DNA from: Syngnathus acus
Taxonomy: Eukaryota; Chordata; Actinopteri; Syngnathiformes; Syngnathidae
Length of the DNA stretch: 64,000 nucleotides
Direction: 5' to 3'
NCBI RefSeq assembly: GCF_901709675.1
Contig: NC_051105.1
Location: forward strand, 744,001 to 808,000
The position numbers and the translations under genes were made by a program. Of the stretch, positions 24,461-36,100 are shown piece by piece. A model generated the notes under the pieces. It was not told the DNA's origin and did no database searches. It saw only the letters and a program-made list of their open reading frames with translations. Position 1 is the stretch's first letter. Every line of letters starts with the position of its first letter.

Positions 24461-25519
24461 GTGAGACGACATGAGAACACAAATCCATAAAAGGTGCTTT
24501 GTTATCTTCTGTTAGTCGGCTGTGTTTGCAAAGCACGTCGTGCTGCTCTCAAGCTGGCATGGCTTGCGCATGTGTGTGTGTGTGTGTGTCTTGTCTCCTC
24601 CAGCAGCGTTGTCGCAGACAATTATCCATCCGTGTGACAAGCGCATGTTTGATAGCGAGGTCCGCTTCTGCCGCTCAGCTTTTAACAAGAGCATGGAGAC
24701 CAGCGGCTACTGGCAGGGATGCGTATGGCCGGCCGTCAAACGGTAAAGTGGAGATTCTGGCAAATCTTCAGTGTGTTGTAGAAACAAAAGATAAAGATTA
24801 AAAAATAAATGCTGTGATACGCACGGTATTTCTGGATACCATCGGTCCCCCCCCCAGTGCTCCTTGATCTACGTATATTTTTCAGATGACATCATTTGGG
24901 GCTTAGGCGTAAATGGGACATTAGGGTGGAGTATCTGTCATCAAAAGGAAGCCAGCCGTCTTGTAGATCCGACTTTCCCCTTGTGGATGTTGACCTCACG
25001 GCGTGGCAAACTCTCGTGACATTTACGGCATTCAAGCGGGCGTCTCCGCCCAGAGCATTTCACAAATCCAAACTATTGGCTCGAAAGACAATGGCAGCGA
25101 GCTCGGATGTTTTGGCGGTCGAGCTTCTGTCATATTAAAAATAAAAATATGTGTATATCCGCTACGTGTTTGTGTTTTTGCAAATGCCCTACAGACAACG
25201 TCATTTTAATTGCTGTTGTTTTTGACCCAATGCCGCTTTTAGCCACTTTAGCAGCCACTAAAGCTTCTTTCTCTTCTTGTGTAGCGTCTACTATGATCTG
25301 AAGCTGTGTGTGGATGGCAAGGCCGCCGCATCTTTGTGTCTGAGTCGAGGCTCCCTCGTGGACGACCTCTTCCGGGAAGTCCATCAGGAATACTTTGCAT
25401 CCTGCCGACGAATCCAGGACCCGCCGCCCCACATTGTTGCCGCGCTAATCGCTCCGCTTCTCGTGGCCATGCTGCTTATGCCTTTTCTCTGCACCAAACT
25501 GGCCACATGGGAATTCTAG
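24418..25519 (+). CDS. ramp1: Receptor activity-modifying protein 1 (three exons, 138 aa)
   Basis: Single-pass partner of class B GPCRs; with calcitonin receptor-like receptor, RAMP1 forms the CGRP receptor. Exons 24418-24460, 24604-24742 and 25285-25519 join in phase to 138 aa. After the leader, six cysteines have the same spacing as human RAMP1 (12, 16, 14, 9 and 21 residues between them), beginning HPCDKRMFDSEVRFC. RAMP2 has only four, so it is excluded. The juxtamembrane YFASCRRIQDPPPHI matches the family YFxxC...DPP block, followed by one hydrophobic span. Two features differ from mammals: an NKS sequon between cysteines 2 and 3, and a tail ending TKLATWEF instead of a basic SKRT motif. 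RAMP3 is the main alternative; human RAMP1 on 2q favours RAMP1. The gene is tail-to-tail with slc4a3. Confidence 0.85.
24604..24742 (+). CDS. ramp1: ramp1 exon 2: first three extracellular cysteines
   Basis: Acceptor TCTCCTCCAG (an alternative CAG three bases on would drop one Ala). Encodes SQTIIHPCDK to GCVWPAVK, with donor GTAAAG. Contains the potential N-glycosylation site in FNKSM. Confidence 0.85.
25285..25519 (+). CDS. ramp1: ramp1 exon 3: last three cysteines, membrane span, tail
   Basis: Acceptor TTCTTGTGTAG; 235 bases to TAG. Encodes VYYDLKLCVDGK, the LFREVHQEYFASC helix, the conserved DPPPH, a hydrophobic membrane helix and a short non-basic tail. Confidence 0.9.
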
Positions 25520-27786
25520 ACACTTGCGCATCCCCTTCCAGTCCAGTCACTTGATTGACTGACAAGCAGTCCACCCAAATATTGCACGACCTGGCCCGGA
25601 GACTCAGGGCTCACCCGCCCGCAGGCCTCTTCTAAAATAAGCGCTGTCGTGACACTGGGAATGTTGTACAAGTGAGCAGAGTCTGCCTTTTCCTACCTTG
25701 ATTCTCTTCTCGCCACAAGTCACCAGCCGTGTTGTTTCCTCATTTCCTGAATGTCTCCTTGATGCATCTAAAATTGATTCTGGTGCTACTTGTTTATTTT
25801 CTTGATTGATTCTGACGTACTTCCACGGTTTCGGATTTTCGCTCATCACGGGCCAGCCGAGTCTGGATACCGTGCCCGGTCCATTGGCGGTACGTTGAAG
25901 AAAGCAAGCGCCGTTATTTACCGGCGGGCATCTGGTGTGTTTATTTGCAGCGTGCGGTGGAAACGGGTGGACACGAGGAGCTAAATTGAAGATGACAAGA
26001 CGCTGGTGTCTTGACACAATGCGTCTTGATTTGCACATGAATGGCGTACCACCCACATTGTTTTTGCTGAACATATAGCGTCCGTCCGTCGTGATAAAGG
26101 GATTTGTTGGCATCCCGCGCACGTAAATCAACCGTCACCAGCGGCGGCTGTTGTTTTGGTCAAATGACGAGAGGCGGCATCGGACATCTTGAGGCAACAC
26201 AATAGTTGATGTGTGTGTGGCTTTGGTTTGTTTTCAGCCCGGAATGACATATGCGAGAAGAGCCGTGTTTTTTTCTTCTTTGCTCCTTCCTTTGTACGGC
26301 CTGTGTCGTATATCAAGCGGCCATGCGTGACGCTCTTGACATTTGGTCCAGGGTAACATCCGGGCTATTTATTCCTGGCCCAGGTTGGTCTTTTTCAAAT
26401 CACTGTCAAGCATTGCCTCATTGCTGGGTGTGTCATTCTGTACATCAGCATAATAACTATACTTTTCAATTTGGCCCATCTTTTTATAGTCGCCGTAATG
26501 AAAAGCCAAACGCGATCATGGACCCAAGCCTCCAGACCGTCCAGGACTCCAAAGATGCCCAGAACTTTGAGCTGTACAGTGGAGCTCCACTTGTGAGCTA
26601 TGATTTGACAGGGTGACGTTGACTGTGTGTGTTGAAGAAAGCCAAACCTGTCCGTTGATTAACTTTGCCGCGTTGACAAACACACAAAGAAAGCAGATGT
26701 TTTGAAACACGTTTATTTTCGACAAAAATAATGCTTTACAGGAATTGGAAAAAAATGACGAGTCATGTTGATAACAATAATGAAGCTGTTTGAACCTGAT
26801 AGAAATGGCGACGTGCTCGAGCGCCGGTGTCGGCCCAAATGGAAGCCGTGCAGCACCGCTACCTGTTAGCACCGCTACCTGTTAGCATGGATACTTTTCA
26901 AAATGGACATGCGTATATGTTTATTTACAAGGATAGATTCACATTTGTACATCGACACTAATCCCGTCCTTTTCTGTCGACATTATACATTTGCAAGACT
27001 TCATCGTAGGACAGCACGAGTTGTTGTTCTTTTCTCGACGGGCTCACAGAATATGATGCCATTGTCCCGCGCGCGCTGCAAATTCTTTGAATGTGTGTCC
27101 GTTGGTTGCAGTAAATAAGAAGTTTGGGAAAGGGAGCGGTCCCAATAGACCAAAGTCACGTATTTCTCTCATCTTGCGGACAGACAAAGCCAAAGTTGCA
27201 CAAACGCATTGGCCTCATTGCCCTCTTCAGACAAAACATCTGAACTTGCCGCACGGTTTAAACAAACACTCCAGCGCCATCTTTGGAGAAATAGCCAAGG
27301 TCCTCCCATGATGACCTTTTACGCTAAGAATAGCACTTTTCAAAAGATCAGTATGACTTTATTTACGTGGGCTAAGGAGCAGGAATACAAATGGAATGTT
27401 GCTCACCACGTGTTTGTTTCGAAGATGTTTTGCGAGGAAAACTAAAAGTTGAGCTCTATCCATGTGCTTGTGAGACGAGCGCTTATCTGTCTTTGTTCCT
27501 TTTTGTTCCTGACCATCCCCGTTCAATTGAAGACTTTTGAAATCAAGCTAAGTGCTCTGGGTGGTCCGCCCTAATGGAGGTGACAAAACAAAGACTGTTG
27601 ACAGCAGGGACGTGCGGTTGGTCAGAGGAGGCCACGCCTCCCCTGCCATCATGAAAAGGGGAAAAACAAATTCGATTGTTTTTATTATAAAGTCATTTTC
27701 CTTTTCATTTCAATAGTTTGGAACCAAAATCGCTGAATTTTTATAGTTCTTTTAAAACCGAAGACGATTCGCTCGGAGGAGGACGT

Positions 27787-27815
27787 CAGTCATGAACCTC
27801 GCAGCACGTCACTGG
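27787..27815 (+). repeat. Dispersed repeat copy shared with 14523-14551
   Basis: Second copy of the CAGTCATGAACCTC...CACGTCACTGG sequence. Just upstream (27604-27660), GGGACGTGCGG...GGCCACGCCTCCCCTGCCATCA resembles sequence repeated in fish genomes and may be the same element. Confidence 0.6.
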
Positions 27816-29943
27816 TTGACAGGGCCCAAAGTTTTGAGGGTTAAAAGAAACAAAACGCAAGTAGTTTCCTTTTCAACCTGCACGTTTGGACGTCCAACAA
27901 GCAGACAGGACACGCCACGTTTGATGATCTGCGCTCGACGCTTTACTTGTGGCACAAACGGCAGCACGAGGACGCGCAATGTGCCGCAAAGCTCCAGCGG
28001 CTGCGCTCATTTACGACGCCTTTCCAAAAATAACAGCTCATGTTCTTTACAATTGCCAACAAAAGATTTACACCTAGTCGATTGTCTGAAATGAAGCAGT
28101 GAGAATGAATGTAACACGGCGCTCCAAAAGCAGGTACATACTTGACCAAATCAAGCAAGCAAGGTGTGAAATTTGCAAATCCTTCAACACGTCATTCATC
28201 TTCTGCACTTGAGCAAAGCAAGCCACAGGTGATTTTTGTACAAACACATCTCAGCTAACTAAAGGCTGGGTATTTACAGTTCAAAGGTCAGTTTACCCTG
28301 AGAGAATTCTTGTATGGCTCCGGCCGGCCACGCTTGTGTAAACGCACATCGGGGCCAGCAAACATTTGATTCATTCAAATATCAACTGGAAAGGTCCACT
28401 TGAGCGGGGGGCAGTTGATTGTATTCCTGCAGCTATAAAGCTAGGGATTGGTGATCTTGAGCCACACACAACTCTTAGCAAAAATAAAAAAAAATGAGCC
28501 CATGACAACCGAGAAGCAAGTGCCTGTGTACAACAGCAAACGAAATAACCTCAAGGGGCAAAACAAATCAAACGCACACAAGAAAGCCACCATAGAAAAG
28601 TTACGCTAGTCATATTAGCCGTCCGCTTTCACTTTGCTAGGCTGGCATGGAACTTTTCGGAGACTCCCGAGACAGCGGCAGGTTCAAACGTTGCTTATCA
28701 GAGGATTTTTACCAGCTGCTCTCTTAATAAGCAGGATTTGTCCGACAGGACCTTTCCTGAACACGCCTCATGAGCAAAAACATCTGGCAAAATGGCGGCG
28801 CAGGCCAAACGCATCATCATCGGCAGACATTGACGACGACTTTTGAGCAAACTGCGGCTAATTGGAATTGTGCGGCGAGCTCGCCGTTTGGCCGATGGAT
28901 GACGGAAGATTCTGATCGACAGTGGCACGATCCGATACATCAGCCCGCCGGGCTGCCAACGCTCCCCCCGGCGCGTCGGCTACACGTGCGTTTGCTTAGT
29001 TTCTCGGCTGACGTGTTTTGTTGTATTATTCATGACATATGTGAAATGTGTACTGGAAATCTTGTCGAGAAGATGAAAGAGCTAATATGAAGAAGGACTT
29101 TTTTTTCTTCTTTCTTTTCTTCTTTTAGGAGGCGGCGTGGGATGAAGCACATTACACAAGGTCCTTTTAACTGTGGGCCAACACCTTATTTGCAGTTAAA
29201 GTTTAAACATTACCAAGCAGCAGAATGTAAAAAAAAATGGGTGACGAAAACGCCAAGTGACTTATTTGTAAGTGTTCCTTTTGTGCTGTGTTCCGCCTGC
29301 CCACAAAGGTTTGGCTTGAACGAGTGTTGACGTCTTGTTTGGTCAAAGTGCTTGAAGTGCCCGTCAACATCGCCACACTCGGCTTTTTCATCTGGACTTT
29401 TTGAACCCTTCTGGCCTGGGCACATTTTGGACATTTGACCTGTTCTGGATCGCTCAAATCTGTAAAGTTCTGCTCTCGCAGTGGGCCACCACCATTTGCT
29501 TTCTTTACAAAAGGCAAGTTGGCATCATTCTATTTTTCATGAAAGCGACATTTGCATTGGACCGCCATGATATTGAAGGCAATTTCTGGCACGAGTGTAA
29601 GCCAACGTCTCATCACAACAGCATCCAAGGCCTTTTTGCATAACATTGGAAAGAAATTGGCAGTTGTGTAAAGAGCTTAGGGAATATCATTTGGTCTCGA
29701 CATCCTTTTTGCTTTGGGGGCAAAGAGTTCACCTACTCATTACGTCGACATTTTTTTAAAGACATTCATCCAGCAGCCGCTTTGTGTTTGTCTCAGGGGT
29801 GGGTGACCATTAACATTGCACATTGGCCCAAAGCCTGCACGCTAATTAAAGGGATAGAATCAGTCATTGTCCTTTCATGACTTCAGGTAGGGGACTCGCA
29901 CACAATTTCGGGCAAGTTCAAGCCGCACCATACACACACGCGC

Positions 29944-30006
<63 letters not shown>
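29944..30006. repeat. (TA)n microsatellite in slc4a3 3'UTR
   Basis: About 63 bases of TA with one ACACAC interruption. It begins 62 bases after the slc4a3 stop codon on the minus strand, so it should be transcribed in the 3'UTR. Confidence 0.93.
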
Positions 30007-30011
<5 letters not shown>

Positions 30012-30068
30012 ATATCTATTGAAAGAAAAAAAAAAAGGAGAGGGCGGTCTTTTTCGGCTCGGTCAACT

Positions 30069-30146
30069 TTACACGAGCATGTGAATCTCGTTGTACTCGT
30101 CTCGTCCATCTTCATCAAAGTTGGGCGAGTCTTCATCGCAATCCAG
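30069..30146 (-). CDS. slc4a3: slc4a3 last coding exon
   Basis: 25 codons plus [23 protein letters not shown] then IHMLV. An acidic cytoplasmic tail; the LD-x-acidic motif is the position proposed in AE proteins to contact carbonic anhydrase II. Confidence 0.95.
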   Translation of the reverse strand: MDCDEDSPNFDEDGRDEYNEIHMLV

Positions 30147-33100
30147 CTGTGAAGGTAAAGAGCTCTACTTAGGTTGGCTGGTCCACATTACCAATTTGCT
30201 AGTCAAGTGAGAGTTGGTGTGAACGTTTCCAGGTAGAACGGTGTCATGAAGGAATTCCAAGTTGAATATTTGAATTTGCTTTGATGCGTGAGCATCGGAC
30301 ACTCATCCGATTGCTGCGGCTTTTAATTTCGTTTCGTTTCATTTGCTTGTGAAAGCATATCAACATAACTGTAAAATATGCCAAATGTTCCAGCGGGGGA
30401 CGAGAGGCAGCCCGGCGCCGCTTCCCGCATTTGTGGAAAGCCCCCTCCCTCCCTGCCTCCCTCCCTCCCCCTCCCCTCCCGGCGCACCACCTACCGCCTG
30501 GAGCTCCCGTTCCTCAAAAATCCTGGAGAGGATGACGCGGCGCAACGGCACCGTCATGATGAGGACGAAGGGGAATGCCAGCGAGGCGGCGGTGGACTTG
30601 ACGACCCACAGCGTGACGATGCAGCCCAGCTGGATGAGGGTGAACATGTTCATGCGCCATGTCTTCACCTGCACGTCGAGAGAAAGGCATTCAAAGCCGA
30701 GTTGTGACTTGGGGTGACATTTGCGATCTCCCGGCCCTGGTTACCTTGGTGACGTAAATGTGGTCGGGGTGGTGCTTGGCCGGCGTGACCATGAGCGTGA
30801 TGCGTTCGTACAGCTGGATCCCCGTCAAAGAGGTGACCCCCATGTACAAGAAGATGCCAAAGAGCACGGCCAGAGGGATGTGACGCAGCACGTCGGTCAT
30901 CACGATGGACATACCTGATCGGGACGAACCACACGCAGTATTGCATCTTGTCGTAAATTCAATCAGAAGGTCTCCCGGCGCGTTTGCCGTCCTTCTTACC
31001 GACAAGCAGGGCGACGATAAGTCCCGTCAGCCTCTGCTCTTTGACTTCCTGGATCACGGGCTTCTCTCCAGGCGCCGTGGCTTTGCTCACGACCGTGAGG
31101 GCGTTGACGTGAGTGACGGAGCGCACGGTGGCCGCCGTCAGCCACGGCAAGCCGAAGAGCGGGCAGAAGGCTCCCAGAATCACGATCAGCAGCAGGTCCA
31201 GGTGGAACCCCGAGCCTTTCACCAGGCGACGCTCCTTCTTACTGACAATCAGGCTGAGAGAACAAAGGAGTGCACGGTCAGCTAATCACAGCGCGTCGCG
31301 TCCTTATACGTACTTATTTCTAAAATCAACAGAGATCGGGGTCAAGGCCGACGGCAAACGCTGAAAATCGGTAGTTGACACCAAAGCCTCAAAATGTGCA
31401 GACCGCAAATATTCGGGGGTTCACTGTCGTTCCTTGAAACCAATGACAACTTTCCAGCCGTTGCTTTCCATCTTTCAGAGCAGGCTTCAGAGAAAGAGCA
31501 CAGAATTTGCCCAAAGGAAGGATTTTTTTTCTTTTTAGCATCCAGCCAAAGAAAGATTCCAAAACACAAAACTCTGCACTTACGAAGTGATCTGCGTTTC
31601 CATAAAAATGAGGATGAACACAAGAAGGGCGGGCACAATGGACGCTCCCATCAGCCAAGTAGGGAAGGGCTGCTTATCTCCAAAGGGACTGATGAACCAG
31701 CCTCTCTTGTTGGGGGACGTGACTGAAAAGCCGGACGGCACGTCCAGCTTCTGAAAAGGAAACCAAACAGAGGCCACTGCGTCGCACACCAGTCCAATTC
31801 ACATATTTGGGATGGATGAATTGAATCAAAAGAATCCATTTGTCATTGGGCACTTAGATCTGGAGTGTAAATCCAGCCTCGAGATCCCTTTACCTGTGTG
31901 TAAGTGTCGGTGATGGAGTAATCCACCAACACAGAAACTAAAATGGAAATGGGAATACCAAAGTCTCCGATGATTCTTCTTGCCTGCGGGGGGGGGGGCG
32001 GGGAAACCAGAATACGGACTCAACTTCCACTGAGCGACCCGGGGACATTCTCGTTGTTCCCGATCGAGGAACGAGACGGTAAGCGTCGAGCAGTACCTTG
32101 CCGCCTAAGAACCGACTGTTTCTGAACTTTCTGAGGAAGAACGCCACAAAGAAAGTGCCCATCATGAGGATCAGAGACAGCAGAGCGGTGTTGGGTTGGT
32201 TCTGGACCTCCTGAAGCTCAGACGGAGGGGTGGAGTCCCCAGGGTACCACGCCATCAACGGATGTTCTTGAAACACCTGAAAGACGTCAAGCGTCGCGTG
32301 ACAAATCCAAACGCCTCGGTCTGACCACGTGATCTCTCGAATGACCTTGAAGAGCTTTGAGAAGGTCTCGTAGATGAAGATGAGGGAGATCAGGAAAGCA
32401 AAGATCTCTTGAGTGAAGGGCGAGATGAAGCGGACGAGGAAGCTGCCCTCCGCCGCCACAATCAGCAGCACGATGAAGACGAGCCAGAAGCCGATCCACA
32501 CTCGACCGGTCAGGTACTCAAAATCGTAGGCCTGGCAGAACTGAGCGACAACATTTAGGGCCCAGTCGTGATGCTTTGATTGTGCTCGTGCGCTACCTTG
32601 TAGAAGGCTTCCTCGAAAACCAGTAAAGGTCCCGAGAAGCCAATGATGAGAAGAGGCTGACCGGCCAGGAGTGAGAATATAACGCCGAGCGTGGCAGTGG
32701 AAACAATCAACTCGGTCACTCCCATCATGCCCTCTGTCTTCTCCCCTGCGGGTGAAGACGCAAAGGAGGAAGACTTTGGAGCAGGTCACTTTGAGCGCAA
32801 ACGTAGCGACGGGAACCTTACCGAGCAAGCCGCCAAACGTTATGGTGGGCGACAGTGCAGCAAAGTAGATGAAGATGACGGCAGCCACGCACTGCATGTC
32901 CACGGCATCCTTCAAGTCGCTGACGTAGTTGGGGTAGCGGCGGCGAATGTCATGGAGGAGTCCTCCGAACGGAATCCCCAAACGCTTTAAAGGGTCCATC
33001 TCTTGGTCGCCGTCCTCTTCCTCCTCTTGAATCATGTCTGGGTGGAATAGGTTCCAGTTTGCACGTCTTCTGACAAAAAAACTTTCTGAAGGATTTAATG

Positions 33101-36100
33101 ACCTTTGTTGTTCTGCTCCATGCCGGACGAAGAGTGGTGCTTCTTCAGCTCCCGTTCCTTTCGCTTGCGTAGCATCTGCTTCTGGAAGTCGGCTACGGTC
33201 TTCAGTAGGTCTTTGCCCTCCACGTCGGATGGCGGGATGACGATGCTGCAGTCCAGGAATTCGTTGATACCGTTTAGGAGATCCTGTCTGTCGTCGGCAA
33301 AGTAAGCCACCTCGTGGAAGCTCTGCGATTCAGCGACATATCAAGTGATTGTACATTGAGGATATCATCTCTCTCGAACACATTTTTTCTTCAGCCTAGG
33401 TGAAAGAAATCCTTCATAGAAGCGACTGGGCTGAAATTTGAAAGAACTCGGAACCTTTCTCACCTTGTCAGACATGAGTGTTGAGAAGGAACGTCCGATC
33501 TCGTGGTAGTCCACGTTGGACTGACTGGGACCGAGCAGGACGAAAATGAAGCGAACAGGAACCGGCACCTCTAAGACGGACTCCAGAAGCACGGCCTCGT
33601 TCAGCCGGACGAAGGCCATGGCCGGCTGCTCCAGGAATTCCACGCAGCCTGCCGGGACACGCAATGGACGTTGGGGCCTTTCCCACCCACATTTCTTTTT
33701 CAACTTTGGAAACCGATTTGGGTGAAACCATCCGCTTTCATAGAGGACCACAGAAATGGGAGAATATTTACATCCGAGCATTTGAAGCTCAACTATGGCA
33801 TTATCGAAACGTTCGTCTATTGGTTGTCGATTAACCGTCGCATCTGATTGTTTATTTTGGTGAGCAAACGTACAATGGTGAGCATTGCCGCTAAGACACA
33901 AAGCCAGCCAACGACCGAGGGTCGAGCAGCTGTAAACGAGGACAACCTCATCTTCGGCGCGCAAACGGAATGCAACGCGAGCTGCTCTGAATCTCCCAAA
34001 TTGACTGTAAAATGACAGCTTGCACTTGAATTGTTTCGATGCTATACGAAAGAAGAAAAAGTGGCGAGGGACTTGCTATTTTGTCCCGACACTTACCCAC
34101 TAAAACAATGACAGCTTCGGCATCTCTCGGTATCTTGGCCAAGAGTTTCAAAGATCTGGCGGCCGCCGGATGGCTCTCCGGAGATACGGGGTGGAGAGAT
34201 TTCTTGGAGGAAGAAACAGTACAGGCATTAGCGTGCACGGTCGTTACGGGACAACACAGAGCAATTATGTGCTTTTATTGAGCCAACAGATATTACTTAT
34301 TGACACTCCCCCACCCCTCCTTTCAATTCAAAACACACAATGGCAACATTTGACATCATTAAGAACATCGCAGTCCATGCATCCACAAGTCTTCAAAGAG
34401 AGCGTTGGAAAGAATTCAAGACATGTGCTCAAGCGCGCTGTGTGACTTCAGCGAGGACCTCTGCAACTTGTGACCTGGCCAAGCGACATTCAAGGCTCTC
34501 CAAGGGGCTCCGAGGCAAATTACGTTGCGGGATTCCCGTAAGAGAAAGGGAAAAAAATCCAAGTGCATGTGGATGATGTGACAACTGTCTGCAATCTTTC
34601 AACTTCTTGATAGCCTTTCGACACATCCAACGTCTCAAAGTGAGAGTCTGAGAATGCTGCATGCCTACGGACTGCCGTGCATGCCTACGGACTGCCGTGC
34701 ATGCCTACGGACTGCCGTGCATGCCTACGGACTGCCGTGCATGCCTACGGACTGCCGTGCATCCCTACGGACTGCCGTGCATGCCTACGGACTGCCGTGC
34801 ATGCCTACGGACTGCCGTGCATGCCTACGGACTGCCGCGCATGCACAAATCTACCAAGAGGATGAACAACTTACAAACAGGCTGACAAAAACTTCTTGCT
34901 TGGGGTCAAAGACAGGTCCTTTGCCATCCTCTTCCACTTCTTCAGCCACGAGGGGCAGGCTGGTGTCCTGCACGTGGTTGTGATTGAAACTGCCGTGAAG
35001 ACTGCTCGATGAGTGGTGCCGGTGAAAACGATGCTTCATGTCGCTCGGATGACTGCGGGAGAACAAAAACAGGCGATTTGATTTGAGTGTGGAATTTCTA
35101 CTTTTGCAATAATCATTATAAAAATGGGATTTGAAAATAATGCAGCAGAAGTGTGACAAGCCAGGCTAATGTTAGCTCCCCCGCTAACACATAAAGCTCA
35201 GTTGAGATTCCTTGTCAGACAGCGCTTTGGCCGCATCTCAGGCAATTTCATAAATGACCACGAAAAGTCAAAAACCGGCGATAAGAAACGTAAAAAAACC
35301 CAAAAAAACAGCCTTATTTGTGAATTGTCAAGTTCCAACAATATTTCACTCCCCCTCGAATGTCATGTGAAATTCACTGCTGTCCACCAAGTCCAATAGT
35401 GACATCAGCCCCCACTCATGAGGACCACATGGTCCGGTGTGATGGTACCAGACTTTGACAAAAAAAAAAAAAAAAAAAACTCTCGACTTAAGGAGGCGGA
35501 GATGTATTTGAATTGCGCAAATGAATCTTTGGAGTGGGCCGAGCGCGAGACGAGCCAAACGCTAACGGCATCTCGATGTGTTTCTTTCCACGTTGTAAAT
35601 CTGATGTCAGTCTCATAATGACGGAGGCTCGCTTTTCCCCGTGGAAGCCGCCAGTGATATGCCGGGAATTTACGTGGAAAGGCTGACAATGACCGCACCG
35701 TGGCCCACTTGGAATTTTGGCGTGGTCGCATTAGTTGTGCGTGCAGTGGTCCACATTTGGGCAACGCCGTTCTCCCAAACATGTTTATTAATGAAGCTCT
35801 CTGTGAGAACGTCAAGCAAAAAGACGCCAGAGCACCAGTGACAGATTGCGTTTGACTCGGCGGCTATTGCATTTGGACAAGCATGAGTTGTTTTGTGTCC
35901 CGCTAATTCTTGCTGACAGCATCCATGTGGCTAATGTATTTTCATGACGTAATCCTTCAAATCTATACGTCTAATCAATTAGCGCTGCGGTTTTGTTTTT
36001 CAGGGCAGCTTTAGCGGCAGGTCATTAGAAGCCAAAGTCAATAGGAGGGAGGGAGGGAGAGCCGTCACGTGGATCACATTATAGCTGAATGTGGAATCAT

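Larger units (their letters stand above)
25520..30068. other. Intergenic DNA between ramp1 and slc4a3, including their 3'UTRs
   Basis: No gene recognised. Holds ramp1 3' sequence, slc4a3 3' sequence at the right end, a repeat copy at 27787-27815, a tandem duplicated 16-mer (AGCACCGCTACCTGTT) near 26858-26889 and a TA array at 29944-30006. Several minus-strand AATAAA signals (for example opposite 26709, 27358 and 27679) are possible slc4a3 ends, but none can be chosen. Open frames at 26230-26610 have splice-like edges but no recognisable protein. Confidence 0.5.

Noticed and set aside
26230-26610. Hydrophobic frames with splice-like edges downstream of ramp1
   Set aside because: Several frames look plausible (including a 26-residue hydrophobic run), but they conflict, match no family I know, and are what AT-rich DNA gives by chance.
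30360-30674. Extension of the slc4a3 penultimate exon into a Gly/Pro-rich tail
   Set aside because: The frame continues past a good donor (GTAGGT) into a CCCT-rich intron; the true C-terminus [15 protein letters not shown] lies in the next exon.
31938-33035. Single 365-aa minus-strand frame
   Set aside because: It reads through short introns of slc4a3; splice sites and family alignment give separate exons l to o with frame changes between them.
34661-34840. CRISPR-like array
   Set aside because: Units are contiguous with no spacers, and the genome is eukaryotic.
34654-34983. Three + frames with a 20-residue repeated peptide
   Set aside because: A 20-base stop-free minisatellite is open in all frames; it lies antisense in an slc4a3 intron.
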